Shown here: positions 31,255 through 40,984 of the stretch, piece after piece
How positions within the stretch are numbered: the stretch's first letter is position 1
Layout of the letters: each line of letters starts with the position of its first letter
Assembly (NCBI GenBank): GCA_018806915.1
Contig: JAGKQI010000087.1
Coordinates: 558,001 to 622,000 of the forward strand
DNA: 64,000 nucleotides
Source of the DNA: Phytophthora colocasiae
Lineage: Eukaryota; Oomycota; Peronosporomycetes; Peronosporales; Peronosporaceae
Direction of reading: 5' to 3'
Notes under the pieces: generated by a model
Seen by the model: only the letters and a program-made list of their open reading frames with translations
Databases searched by the model: none
Told to the model about the DNA's origin: nothing
Position numbers and translations under genes: made by a program

Positions 31255-31824
31255 TTAGGACAGTGTTGCACGAAGGTTCCTCAACTCTCCGGCTTGGAAG
31301 CGTTGCATGTTCTGGGAACTTTCTCGGTCCCTGTCGCGCTCCGCCTCCACGTCGTGCACCCGCTGTCGTAAGGTCTCCATTTGCGAAATCCAGTCACGTT
31401 TCAGCTCGTCTGCCCAACGCGCACGTTCGGCTTCGGCCTCGGCTTCCCGTTGTTTCCAGCGGTCTGTAAACTCGGTCTCCAGACGCTGTCTGTCGGAAAA
31501 CTGTTTACCGGAAGCTTGTTCGTCGGACACCTGTCTCTCAGACGCTTGTTTCTCAGACGACATCGAATGATACTTGAGCTTGGACTCTGACGCTTGACTC
31601 CGACGTTCTTCCAAGTCATCCACGCGCCTCTGGGCTTCCAGTCTGGCGCTCTCAGACTCAGGTAAACGGTCGGTGAGGGTCTGGATCTGCTGACGCGTAT
31701 CGATTTCACATTGTTCACGTCGACGTTCATGTTCCATGGATTCCAGACGTTCTCTGGCCAGAAACTCCTTCTGCTCTTGTTCCATTCGACGCTGCCACTC
31801 CTGCTGCTGCCGCATAGCGTTCAA
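31255..31824 (-). pseudogene. Element C coiled-coil segment
   Basis: About 190 codons almost wholly of Glu/Arg/Gln heptads (QRRMEQEQKEFLARER, RRVDDLEERRSQ, EAEAERARWADELKRDW) with a short repeat of SEKQ/SERQ/SDEQ/SGKQ/SDRQ units. Same frame as ORF1 (TGA at 31858-31860) and Gag. Confidence 0.75.
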
Positions 31825-31857
31825 TTCGATCTGCGCTGGGCCTGATCTCTGAGAACT

Positions 31858-33804
31858 TCAAGTGTGGCTTGATGCAACAGAACTCAAGCGTCTGGAAGAC
31901 ACTCTCTGGCGATCCTCGCTCTTCAGACTCTGATGTCTGCTCCGGTGACTTGTCCTGTGACTCGAGGCGGAAGATGGCGGAGCTTCTGGCGTCCGGTAAA
32001 CAAAGTCTTGCACAGAATCTCTGGTAGACAACTGTCTCTCGGACTTCACTTCTGGAAACTCGGGCTTCTCTTCCGACATGTCAAAGTCTTCAGGCTCCGA
32101 CTTCACCGGCATCAGCGTTCGTGTCACCTGGATCCCCATAGACTCTCCGGCGATCATTCCTCCAGCATCAGCACCTTGGGCGATCATCGCAAGACCTCCG
32201 ACAGACAATGGCATATGCGAACGACTCATAGACATCAGCGACGAGTCTGTAGAGCTTCCACGAGAGGTCTGGAGTCCCGACGAGTGGTCGTCAGACGTAC
32301 GCGAAGTCCCAATAACACTTGGCACAGGTGCATCGGTCATCAGGGTCTGCAAACTGCCTCGATCTTCAGACATTGGTACTCCGGACTCCAAGTGGGTGCT
32401 ATCCAAGTGACTCTCGTATATTGGCAGTGAACTCAGCGACGGCGTCGACAGTGCGGATGGTGTTGACGAGACTTGTGGTCGCGGGGGGCCATGCTGCAAG
32501 CGCTTGGACTGCGGCGGTTCTCCACTGCTAGACCCATCAGAGCTATGCGTCACTCTGAGCCCGGTTACCCGGAGTCTCATGATCAGCTGTCGTCCTTGTA
32601 GGTCAGCGTTCTCGTCATGCAATACACCATCATCTTCGCCTTGACGTGCTTCGTTGCCTGCCTTCTTGTCTTCTGGGAGTCGATTAACTTGTGACCTGGC
32701 GGTCACAGTGGCCCACTCAACCAGTTCTTCAGAAAGTCTGCTCTGTAGCTCCGTCGCCACACTACGCACTTGAGGTTCGAAGATAGCAGACGCTTGGGTC
32801 TGCGACCACCTTGGTAGCAGGTTCTGGAACTCAAATCCTGCCTCGTATAGCATCGTCTGAAGGACAGCGACGCACTCGGGTGCCGCCAGAGTATTCATCG
32901 AGATCTCAACGTACGACAAGTCTTGGATTCGGCCAAAACTATGGCGCCTCAAGCAGATTTCCGATATCCACATGTCTTCTGGAAATACTGAAGAACGCCG
33001 CCACTTGATGAAGTCGCCCGTCGCTGCCGCAGCCTTCTGAAAGACATTTGCGTCAGGCTTCGCTGTTCGCCAGGCGTATTCAACCTTCGGCGGAACAATT
33101 CTTCCAACGTCCATGTCCCTCCAGCGGCGGAACTCACGGCGTACGTACTTTAGGGCGCGTTCTCTATCCAGCGAATCAGCCCTCCCAGACTCATCAGACG
33201 GTGTCTTCAGAGAATCTTCGCACTTCATCGGCATGTCATCGGACATCGGAGTGTCTTCGGACATTGAAGCCTTAGAGACACGTTCATCAACCAGTCCGGG
33301 TTCCGTTTTCACTTCTCCCACGGACTTCCCAGAAGTCGTCGACTCAGAACATAAGTCAATGACCTCCGGGGACTCAACCACGTCGGCGCCTCCCTCAGAC
33401 GCCTCATCACCACCCTCACAGGTAGTGGCCACCTCGTCACCAGAAGCTTCAGCTTCGGACGGACCTTCCTGGGAACCTTGTTCGCCAGACACATCGGGTG
33501 TCTCTTGGGCTTCGGGCTCCTCAGCAGGCTGGTCTTCGACCGCCGGTTCCGGGACGTTCACCTCTTCGGCTGCTTCCTTTTCACGTGCAGCCTTCCTCCT
33601 CTCGCGTGCCGCCTTCTGAACAGCATCCAAGTCGGGTAGTTCGTCAGGCGGAAGACCTTGAAGACGCTTCGACTGACGCGTCGCCACACTGCGACCACCG
33701 CGTCCCCGACGTCCTCCTCTCGTAGTTCCATGTGAAGCCATCTTGAATATAGACGCTTGACAGGAAACCCTCATCTCAAACTCTCTTTGATCCGGTGATA
33801 TCAC
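31858..33804 (-). pseudogene. Element C ORF1 (N-terminal part of a giant Gag polyprotein)
   Basis: 648 codons beginning 29 bp inside the 5' LTR. N-terminus RGG/Arg-rich (GGRRGRGGR), then an acidic Glu/Ala region, EVIDLCSES (like a SUMO-interacting motif), GEVKTEPG and PVKSEPED (both fit the SUMO acceptor consensus), a folded-looking Trp-rich middle (residues 225-330), and a Ser-rich tail. No family recognised. Because 33804-29518 is one frame with just three stops, it was probably one polyprotein of about 1430 residues. Confidence 0.65.
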
Positions 33805-33815
33805 GATACCAAGAT

Positions 33816-33831
33816 CCGGGCACGCGCACCA
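33816..33831 (-). other. Element C primer binding site
   Basis: Minus-strand TGGTGCGCGTGCCCGG, two bases after the 5' LTR end; differs from the B/D/E site. Confidence 0.75.
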
Positions 33832-33833
33832 GT

Positions 33834-35678
33834 TGTCGCGAAGTCGGTGAAACTTTTACCGCGGTGCAGGGGCGTACAGTGAACCTGGAAATGCGACTAC
33901 TGATATAATACCAGAGTCGCACAGCAAGGAGGCGTGTGTTACCTTGTGCTGTCCTCGTAGGTTCGTTGTCTTGGTAATGAGACCCTCGCCGGGGCCGTGA
34001 GAGTTTGTGGTGAGAGAGAGGGTTCCTGGTGTGGGCCGTCGGATGTCCTTCTGGTCCTCACAGGAGCGCTTAAGAGTCGAACGTTCTCCGGTGAACACTT
34101 GTTTACGCCGGAGATTTCTGAAGGCAAAAGAGAGATTAATACAAAGGGAAGCCTTGTTGTTAGACTTCCGAGATAACCGCAATATAGAGTCCTGATATAC
34201 AAATATGTAGCTGCTCTTATTCTTTCCTGGCCCTTGAGCAGTGGGCTAGTACTCCAGGTCAACTAGGGAAATGTTCACCAGACACCTGGTCTGTCTGGTA
34301 TTCCCGTAACTTTCGCGCACCACCCTCTAATATATAGAGGGAAAATAAACCAATACACTATCAGTTATATAACAGTCTACCGAGCGTCTTGAGAGCGACT
34401 GTCTAGCTCCCAAAACCTGTCCAAACGTACAATATGAAATGGGCTACTGCTAGAGACAAGACAAACGACCCAACTAGTAAATGGAATAGGTGGGTCCTCT
34501 CAGGTCTCTACGTTACGCTGATCTCCACCTAAAGGGACTTGATAGGTGAGAGATCACACGACTCAAAGCTTTGTCGTGGCCTAGTACTTACCAGAAGCAG
34601 CAGGTAGACGACCTTGTTATAACAAAGCAAATCGAACTCGTTACAATACGGCAAATCGAACTCTGGTTATCTATCTCGTATCTCTCTGTCTTCTTTGTCT
34701 TCCATATTCTCATGAACACTTGGTCTTAGTATAACTCAGGAATTTTCACTTGGGTTCACTATGGTAGTCGATGCAGCAGATCTTGTTGAGTCGACACCTA
34801 ATGATGTCATTACAGGATGAGTGGGTTGCGTGTCACTTGATTGCGTGAGGTCGTGTTGGGTACACTTGGTTTCAGTATGGGGTGGACTTCAGAGTGTCAG
34901 AGCCTTGGTATCCTGTTCGTCAGGGTCTGGAATCATGTGCATCGGAGACATGTTCATCGGAACCATGTACTCCGGAATCATGTACATCAGAGTTGTAATA
35001 CCAGAATCGTAACACTTGGGCCTGTTCATCGGAGTCGTGTACGTCGGAGTCACTTCATCGGAATCTGGTAATGTCTGGAATATTGCTTATATAAGCCGGA
35101 TACATCAGACTTGTGATACCATAATTATGTTCGTCGGACTCATGTTCGTCAGACTTTATGGTGTGATATCCGAGTTTCCATGCGTGATACCAGAAATCCA
35201 TGAGTGTTTTCGGGGTGCGGAGCACGTATGCTACAACGCACGAAGTCCAATTGGGGTATGCGCGGGTGCGCTACGTCCGGTGCGCGATACTTGGTATCTT
35301 GTGGGTATAATTATAATCCTTGAACCATCATCGTCACACAGGACGGCAACGGAATGAGGTCTCTCAGAGATACGTTCGTCTGAGAGACTTTCTGCCAACC
35401 TTTAGACACTCATCGTCGGGGAAAGTCCGGTGATCAGACTGAGTGTTTTACGTCTCTTGGAGTTTGTGCACTTTCCGAGGAACACTTCTGATCTCTTGGG
35501 CCCCTTTGCAGTACAGGTGAAGGTTAAATATAAATAGTTTTCTTCCACAAATCCATCATTGTCACACGGACATAACCTCGTCCCGTGTCCCCCTTTCTTC
35601 CAATATCCAGTGTACGTCCAATCACATCACAGCGTAACGGCCACATTCCAATCGAAAATCGTAATTAACAGCATGTCA
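33834..35678 (-). repeat. Element C 5' LTR
   Basis: 1845 bp; in element orientation TGACATGCTG...TTCGCGACA. Followed on the plus strand by AGTG and B2 chromodomain sequence. Confidence 0.93.
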
Positions 35679-37168
35679 AGTGGCACCTCAAACTCCCACG
35701 AGTTCTGTGAGTGAGGGTAACCTCGCCACTTCACTAGATACTGGTTGTGACCTTGGCGACGACGCCGCGCCATCAGGCGATCCACATGATAGTGAAGCTC
35801 ACCTTGCTCATTGAGCAGAGCAGGAGGAGGACGAGCGGTCCAAGGATTCTCGTGCTGCGAGTGTAGACGCGCTGCATTGCGTGCAGACCCGCGTCTGCTC
35901 GGTGAAGGAGCACGACCACAACGTTGGTCATCCGACCCATCGCTTACCGACTGGTCTCGAGGAGACCTAGAGTAGCGGGGACCGGTCGGAGTCGCCTCTG
36001 GTGCTGCATCAGCGGGTCTATGACCTCGAGCATCACGTTGCTCATTTGAGGGATCGACTAGACCTGTTGGTTCAGATGCAACCACCTGTGGCTCTGCCAC
36101 CTGCTGCCTTGTAGCCTCCTTTGCATCCACACCGTGCTGCCGTGCAGCCTTCGTCCAACTCGGCGCCAGCGCCTCAGAGCTCACAAGAGCAGGGTCCCGA
36201 TATGGCTTAAGCAAGCCGACGAAGAACACAGGATGCGTTCGCATCCGCTTTGGCAAATCAAGAGTGTATGCCAGGCCCTTCTTGGCCACGACCGTGAACG
36301 GTCCGATGAAGCGCGGCCGCAACTTCGTCTTGAAGACGGCTGACACTGCGTGTGTAGGAAGGTTCTTAGCGTTTAATAAAACTTGGTCACCGACCTCAAA
36401 TTCCCACACATTGCCCCTGCCTTTAGCATCAGCCTGTTCCTTTTGAACATCTTGGCTTTCAGCCATCGCGTCACGCACACGTCGTAAAACGCTCAACCTC
36501 ACCGAGAGGAAGTCATCGACATGTTTACGCACGGCAAGAGGGCTGATATCAGCAAGCTCGGAATCGAGCGACAGCACAGTCCCTCCCCCACTAAGCCCGA
36601 GGCCACCACGTGGCGGAGTGAGCGGGACACGCGGATGCGCAAGGCCGTTCACGTAGAACGGGGTGAAGCCTGTCGAGGCATGCACCGCATTGTTCATTGA
36701 GAACTCGACGAGAGGGAGCATAGCGCTCCAACGCTTCGGCGTTTCAGCGCATACGCTGCGGAGGATGTCCACCAGGACGCGATTCACGCGCTCAGTCTGA
36801 CCATCGGTCTGCGGATGATCCGCCGTGGACATGTCCGGTCGAGTGCCAAGCACCTCAAAGACGGACGTCCAGAAGTGAGCCGTGAAACGGGGGTCTCGAT
36901 CCGAGACCATGCTGGCGGAAGTCCCGATCGATAAAGATCGTTGCTGTACCAGCGACATCGACGGTGTCCGGCACAGCCGCAAGATGAACCATCTTGCTCG
37001 GACGGTCAACAAAGACCACAACGCCCGTGTTGCCTGCCGTATCCTTTGGCAGGCCAAACACAAAGTCCATACTGATGGACTGCCAACACCCAGAGGGTAC
37101 AGGCATGCTCGCCAAAGGCGCCGCCGCATGCGGCGAGGGTTTAACCCGCTGACACGTCTCGCACGTGT
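35679..37168 (-). pseudogene. B2 integrase core and chromodomain
   Basis: Minus strand. Catalytic D in MDFVFGLPKD (frame at 36855-37115), then a small deletion shifts the frame before SDRDPRFTAHF and DGQTERVNRV. RFIGPFTVV and the chromodomain (YHVDRLMARRR ... YLVKWRGYPHSQNSWEFEV) follow, cut by element C. CGTGT at 37164-37168 is the target duplication of D. Confidence 0.88.
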
Positions 37169-37627
37169 TGTAATAGGTCTGCTTAGACCTATTAGGTGGC
37201 GTACACGTGCGCTTACGTGTATGAGGAAGCGTGCAAATAGAATAGACTTAATTTAAGTATACTTATTTAAATAAGTATAATTAAATCAAATATAACTAAA
37301 TTAACTGCAAAATACCGTAAAATGAGAACTGTTATTGAATTTGGCACAAGCCAATTATGGACCTCCTAAAACTGTTTGTTATCTATTTCTAAAGGGTCTG
37401 CCAACGTGTGGTTGGCAGAAACTCTACTCCGTGATTGGTAGAAATCTATTGCTTTCTACCAATAACATGCACAAATGCACACGAACCACCCAATAATGTG
37501 GTTCGCCCATGTAGCCATTGGTGTGTACAGCACACCAATGTTTGAGGTCCCTTTCCAACCTCTAACAGTTATCGCAACTGTTAGAGTTACAAGTGGTGTA
37601 GCCACTTGTACGTGTAACCCCGTTACA
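37169..37627 (-). repeat. Element D 3' LTR
   Basis: 459 bp. Contains many perfect hairpins, for example arms 37434-37444/37453-37463 (11 bp) and 37516-37525/37531-37540 (10 bp). Confidence 0.95.
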
Positions 37628-37640
37628 CCATCCCCCCGTT
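37628..37640 (-). other. Element D polypurine tract
   Basis: Minus-strand AACGGGGGGATGG adjoining the 3' LTR. Confidence 0.8.
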
Positions 37641-37728
37641 AAGATTCGACGTATCGATCTCGACACGTCAATCAACAGAACTTGACAAGACCGTCAAGTT
37701 TCCGAGAGAAACCCGAGTTCATTCTGCA

Positions 37729-39270
37729 ATGAACTCGCCAACGCCCACGTCTCCGTCCGCTGCTGCGGACGCGCAAGCCTCACCTGCTGCTGCTGCAGCA
37801 GGAACAATCACTTCAGCAGTGCCCACTAGCACTGCTGTTCCCAGCGGTTCGACAGAGAAGCTCTCTGTCGCCGACTACCATGCTCTCCACAAGGAGAAGC
37901 ACGCGAAGAAGAAGTCTTCTTCGCTAGCAGGGATCAAACACCCTGCTGTTCCTCTCGAAGAACTCTTCGGAGAGAACTACGAAGACATCGTCGACTACGA
38001 CGATGTCGAGGAGGGAGAGCTTGAAGACAAGGCTCTCGCTCCCGTGTCTTCGTCCGAAGACACGCCCAACCCGCCCTTGGGGTCTCGACGACCTCGTGAT
38101 GAGGTCTCGGACGCTTCCAGCTCGAAGCGTCCGCGCAGTGATGACGAAGCGTCCCCCATGTCGAGGGCGCTCACTGCTCCGCGCACTGATCCGCCAGTGC
38201 GCGCTCCATGGATGCCTAGTGAGGCAGAGATCCATGACAGGTTCGGTGCAAGTTCACCACCGAACCCGATACTGTTGTACTCATGCAACAGTATCAACGA
38301 CGACGACGTCGCCGCTAAGGTTGTCTTTGAGTCCAAGACTCAAAGACGCGACTATTATATCGGGCTCTTCCACGAGCTCCGATACTATGCAGCGAAGAAG
38401 ACTTCGCGCAAGAGCAAAGTGCCAGAGTGGCAGGCACTTTGTCAGTCGTGGAATGCCTTTGTTGATAACTTCAACAAAGACCCGAAGGCGTATCGCGAGC
38501 GCGTCGTCGCGACTCGCGATCGCTACCACACTTACACCACTCGTGGTAAGTGTGAACGCCTCCATGAACAGTGCATGGAAGCGAAGATCCCATGTGCCGT
38601 TCCCTTTGGCACATTCTGCCCGTGTTGCCAGCCCTCGGCAACACGCCTCTCCGAAAGTGATATCCTGGGGTACACGGTCGTCCGTGTACCCGATCACATC
38701 AAGGAGCTCCGTGCTCGTCTTGAGCCACGCGAAGCTCCGAGTGCTGTGGCTGACCGCAGCACTCCTCGTACAGGGCTTAACCCTGTAAGTTATGGTGGGC
38801 TTCGTACGCCCTCACCATTTCCGGAACGTCCTCCATCAGGACGTTCCGCGGCTCCCACGTATCTCGATGGGGAGGAAATCCTCTCCAACGAATACGAAAA
38901 CGAACCCCTTGAGAGTTCGTTCTCTTATGAGCCACGATCCGCTCCACAATCCAGCGGATCGCTCCACGCGCGTCGCGCAACGGCGGCGGAGGGGGTGGGA
39001 ACACTCCCTCCGCATGGTCAACGCTATGACCATGACGATCGTGCCCTGCACGATCGAGTTGCTGCGCTGGAGCAGACACAGAGCGCTGAGATAGCGGCTC
39101 TGAAGCAGGAGGTTCGTGTCCTCCGTGCTGAAGTTGGCCAGGCAGCTCAGACTGCCTCGAACCTCTCGTCCGGACTCGGGACGAGAGTGAACCAACTTGT
39201 CGACCGTGTCGACGGTCTCGAGAAGGCCTTCCAGGCCTCTCGCACTCCTCAATCGGACTACCAACCCTAG
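37729..39270 (+). CDS. Element D antisense accessory ORF (513 aa), coiled coil
   Basis: Intact ORF on the strand opposite pol, ATG 102 bp inside the 3' LTR; its last 494 bp overlap the chromodomain end of pol. Parts: Ala/Pro/Ser-rich N-terminus, acidic DDVEEGELEDK, basic SSKRPRSDDE, a folded-looking middle with paired cysteines (about residues 280-310), RTPSPFPERPPS, and a C-terminal heptad coiled coil (residues 440-505). It shares the TPxPFPExP, EEGE and KRPR features with the B1 antisense ORF. No known domain. An intact frame in the youngest element supports real coding, but expression is unproven. Confidence 0.7.
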   Translation: MNSPTPTSPSAAADAQASPAAAAAGTITSAVPTSTAVPSGSTEKLSVADYHALHKEKHAKKKSSSLAGIKHPAVPLEELFGENYEDIVDYDDVEEGELEDKALAPVSSSEDTPNPPLGSRRPRDEVSDASSSKRPRSDDEASPMSRALTAPRTDPPVRAPWMPSEAEIHDRFGASSPPNPILLYSCNSINDDDVAAKVVFESKTQRRDYYIGLFHELRYYAAKKTSRKSKVPEWQALCQSWNAFVDNFNKDPKAYRERVVATRDRYHTYTTRGKCERLHEQCMEAKIPCAVPFGTFCPCCQPSATRLSESDILGYTVVRVPDHIKELRARLEPREAPSAVADRSTPRTGLNPVSYGGLRTPSPFPERPPSGRSAAPTYLDGEEILSNEYENEPLESSFSYEPRSAPQSSGSLHARRATAAEGVGTLPPHGQRYDHDDRALHDRVAALEQTQSAEIAALKQEVRVLRAEVGQAAQTASNLSSGLGTRVNQLVDRVDGLEKAFQASRTPQSDYQP

Positions 39271-40975
39271 GTAGTCCGTGCTGCACGTACGGCTTCAACC
39301 GCCCGACGTAGAAGGTCGGGTGCAGCCTCATGCTGGACGGTATGTCCAGCCGGTAGGCGTTCCCATGCCGTTCAAGTACCTTGAACGGCCCAATGAATCT
39401 TAGAGCAAGCTTGCTTGCTCCAAAGTCTGACACTGCATGTTCAGGTAGGTTTTGACTAGATAACAAAACTAATGAACCCACTTTGAATTCATTAATGTTG
39501 CCTCTACCAACATTATCAGCGTTCAGCTTCTGTCGATCGACAGAAGCTGCGATAGCATCCTGGACAAACCGTATCACGGCTTGTCTTCGCTGGACAAAGT
39601 CTAGCGCACTCGAGCTGACTCCTATCAGCTTGTCGCCTTTGTCAGCAGCAGGCCCTGCCTGCTCGCTATCTTCTCTCATGTCTGTGCCCGGCACAGACAT
39701 AGCGCGCTCGTTCCTGCTAGAACGAGACGTCGCACGCGTCACCGCAGCTGATAGTGTGCTGCTATCAGTTGCATTCTGCGGTTGTTCGGACGCAACCGTA
39801 GATCCTCCCCCTCTTAAGGAGGAAGCTACTCCACCGAGCATGCTCGGCAATCGTGGATGCCTCATGGCATTCACGTAGAACGGTGTATGCCCTGTCGAGG
39901 CATGCACCGAGTTGTTGATGGCAAACTCTGCCATCGGCAAGCACTCGCTCCAGTGCGGGAACGAGTGAGCGTAGCTCTTCAACGTGTCACCCAGTACACG
40001 GTTGACACGTTCGGTCTGTCCGTCCGTCTGCGGATGATCCGCAGTCGACATCGACAATTGTGAACCAAGAAGTGTAAACACTTCTTGCCAGAACCGCGCT
40101 GTGAAGCGTGGATCACGGTCCGACACAATGTCGAGCGGCATGCCATGGTGTTTGAACACCATGTCAACAAACAGTCGCGCAGTCTGCGCGGCTGTAACAG
40201 AAGCCGGGACGGCAGCAAGATGGACCATCTTGCTGAATCGGTCCACAAAGACAACGATGCCCGTCCTCCGCTTGCTGTCAGGCGGAAGACCGAAGACAAA
40301 GTCCATGGACATGGACTGCCAACACTCCGACGGAGTCGGAAGTGACTGAAGAGGAGCCTGCGAGAACCGCGCAGGCTTCACGCGTTGACAAACCTCGCAA
40401 GCACGTACGTACTTGCGCACCCACTTGTACTGGTGGTGCCAGTAGAAGTCACGCGTGAGAAGAGTGTATGTCTTCTCACGACCCGGATGCCCTGCCGTAG
40501 GGGCATCGTGATACTCGAACATGATCCTCAACCGAAGGTCATGATCATTCGGAACGACAATGCGATCCGCATTGTCGTCTACTGCACTGTACAACAGTAG
40601 GCCTTCGTGTACACGATAGCGGTGTACACGAGCTCGAAGATGAGGGGTTAGCTTCCGACGTGCCACGTCGGAAGGTGCTGCAAGGAACTCCAGCAGCCCC
40701 TTCGCGTCTGCATCCCTTGCATACGCGTTCTTCACGTCGTCAATCAACGTTGACGACGGCACACTTGTCCTCACGACGCCAACTGCGTTGGCGTCGACCG
40801 TCTCCGCGTAGTCAGGTCGACGCGATAACGCGTCGGCCACTACATTGAGTCTTCCGGGTTTGTACTCCACCCGGAAGTTGTACTCCGCGAAGAAGGACAA
40901 CCATCTCGCCATACGTTGCGAGATGTGCGGCGACTTAATCGCCGTACGCAATGATGCGTGGTCTGTATAGACCAC
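38777..40975 (-). CDS. Element D RNase H end, integrase and chromodomain
   Basis: A 732-codon frame. It starts inside RNase H (VYTDHASLRTAIKSPH), then connection, zinc domain (HDAPTAGHPGREK ... CEVCQRVKP), integrase core (D in MDFVFGLPPD, D in SDRDPRFTARF, E in DGQTERVNRV), RFIGPFKVL, and a chromodomain at about 38810-38960 (IVERIVAHKR ... FRIRWRGFPPHRDTWEPR). Separated from the upstream RT frame only by the lesion near 40985, so part of one Pol polyprotein originally. Confidence 0.88.
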   Translation of the reverse strand: MVYTDHASLRTAIKSPHISQRMARWLSFFAEYNFRVEYKPGRLNVVADALSRRPDYAETVDANAVGVVRTSVPSSTLIDDVKNAYARDADAKGLLEFLAAPSDVARRKLTPHLRARVHRYRVHEGLLLYSAVDDNADRIVVPNDHDLRLRIMFEYHDAPTAGHPGREKTYTLLTRDFYWHHQYKWVRKYVRACEVCQRVKPARFSQAPLQSLPTPSECWQSMSMDFVFGLPPDSKRRTGIVVFVDRFSKMVHLAAVPASVTAAQTARLFVDMVFKHHGMPLDIVSDRDPRFTARFWQEVFTLLGSQLSMSTADHPQTDGQTERVNRVLGDTLKSYAHSFPHWSECLPMAEFAINNSVHASTGHTPFYVNAMRHPRLPSMLGGVASSLRGGGSTVASEQPQNATDSSTLSAAVTRATSRSSRNERAMSVPGTDMREDSEQAGPAADKGDKLIGVSSSALDFVQRRQAVIRFVQDAIAASVDRQKLNADNVGRGNINEFKVGSLVLLSSQNLPEHAVSDFGASKLALRFIGPFKVLERHGNAYRLDIPSSMRLHPTFYVGRLKPYVQHGLPRVGSPIEECERPGRPSRDRRHGRQVGSLSSRVRTRGSRQSELPGQLQHGGHEPPASEPLSQRSVSAPAQQLDRAGHDRHGHSVDHAEGVFPPPPPPLRDARGAIRWIVERIVAHKRTNSQGVRFRIRWRGFPPHRDTWEPRNVLMEDVPEMVRAYEAHHNLQG

Positions 40976-40984
40976 GAACGTTCT

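Larger units (their letters stand above)
18232..35678 (-). mobile_element. Giant Ty3/gypsy element C (17.4 kb), inserted in B2
   Basis: LTRs of 1877 and 1845 bp, a 4-bp target duplication AGTG (18228-18231 and 35679-35682), PBS and polypurine tract present. Gene order on the minus strand: ORF1, coiled coil, gag with three zinc knuckles, protease/spacer, RT-RNase H, second RNase H, integrase, chromodomain; an antisense ORF lies before the 3' LTR. All genes carry stops or frameshifts. Confidence 0.93.
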
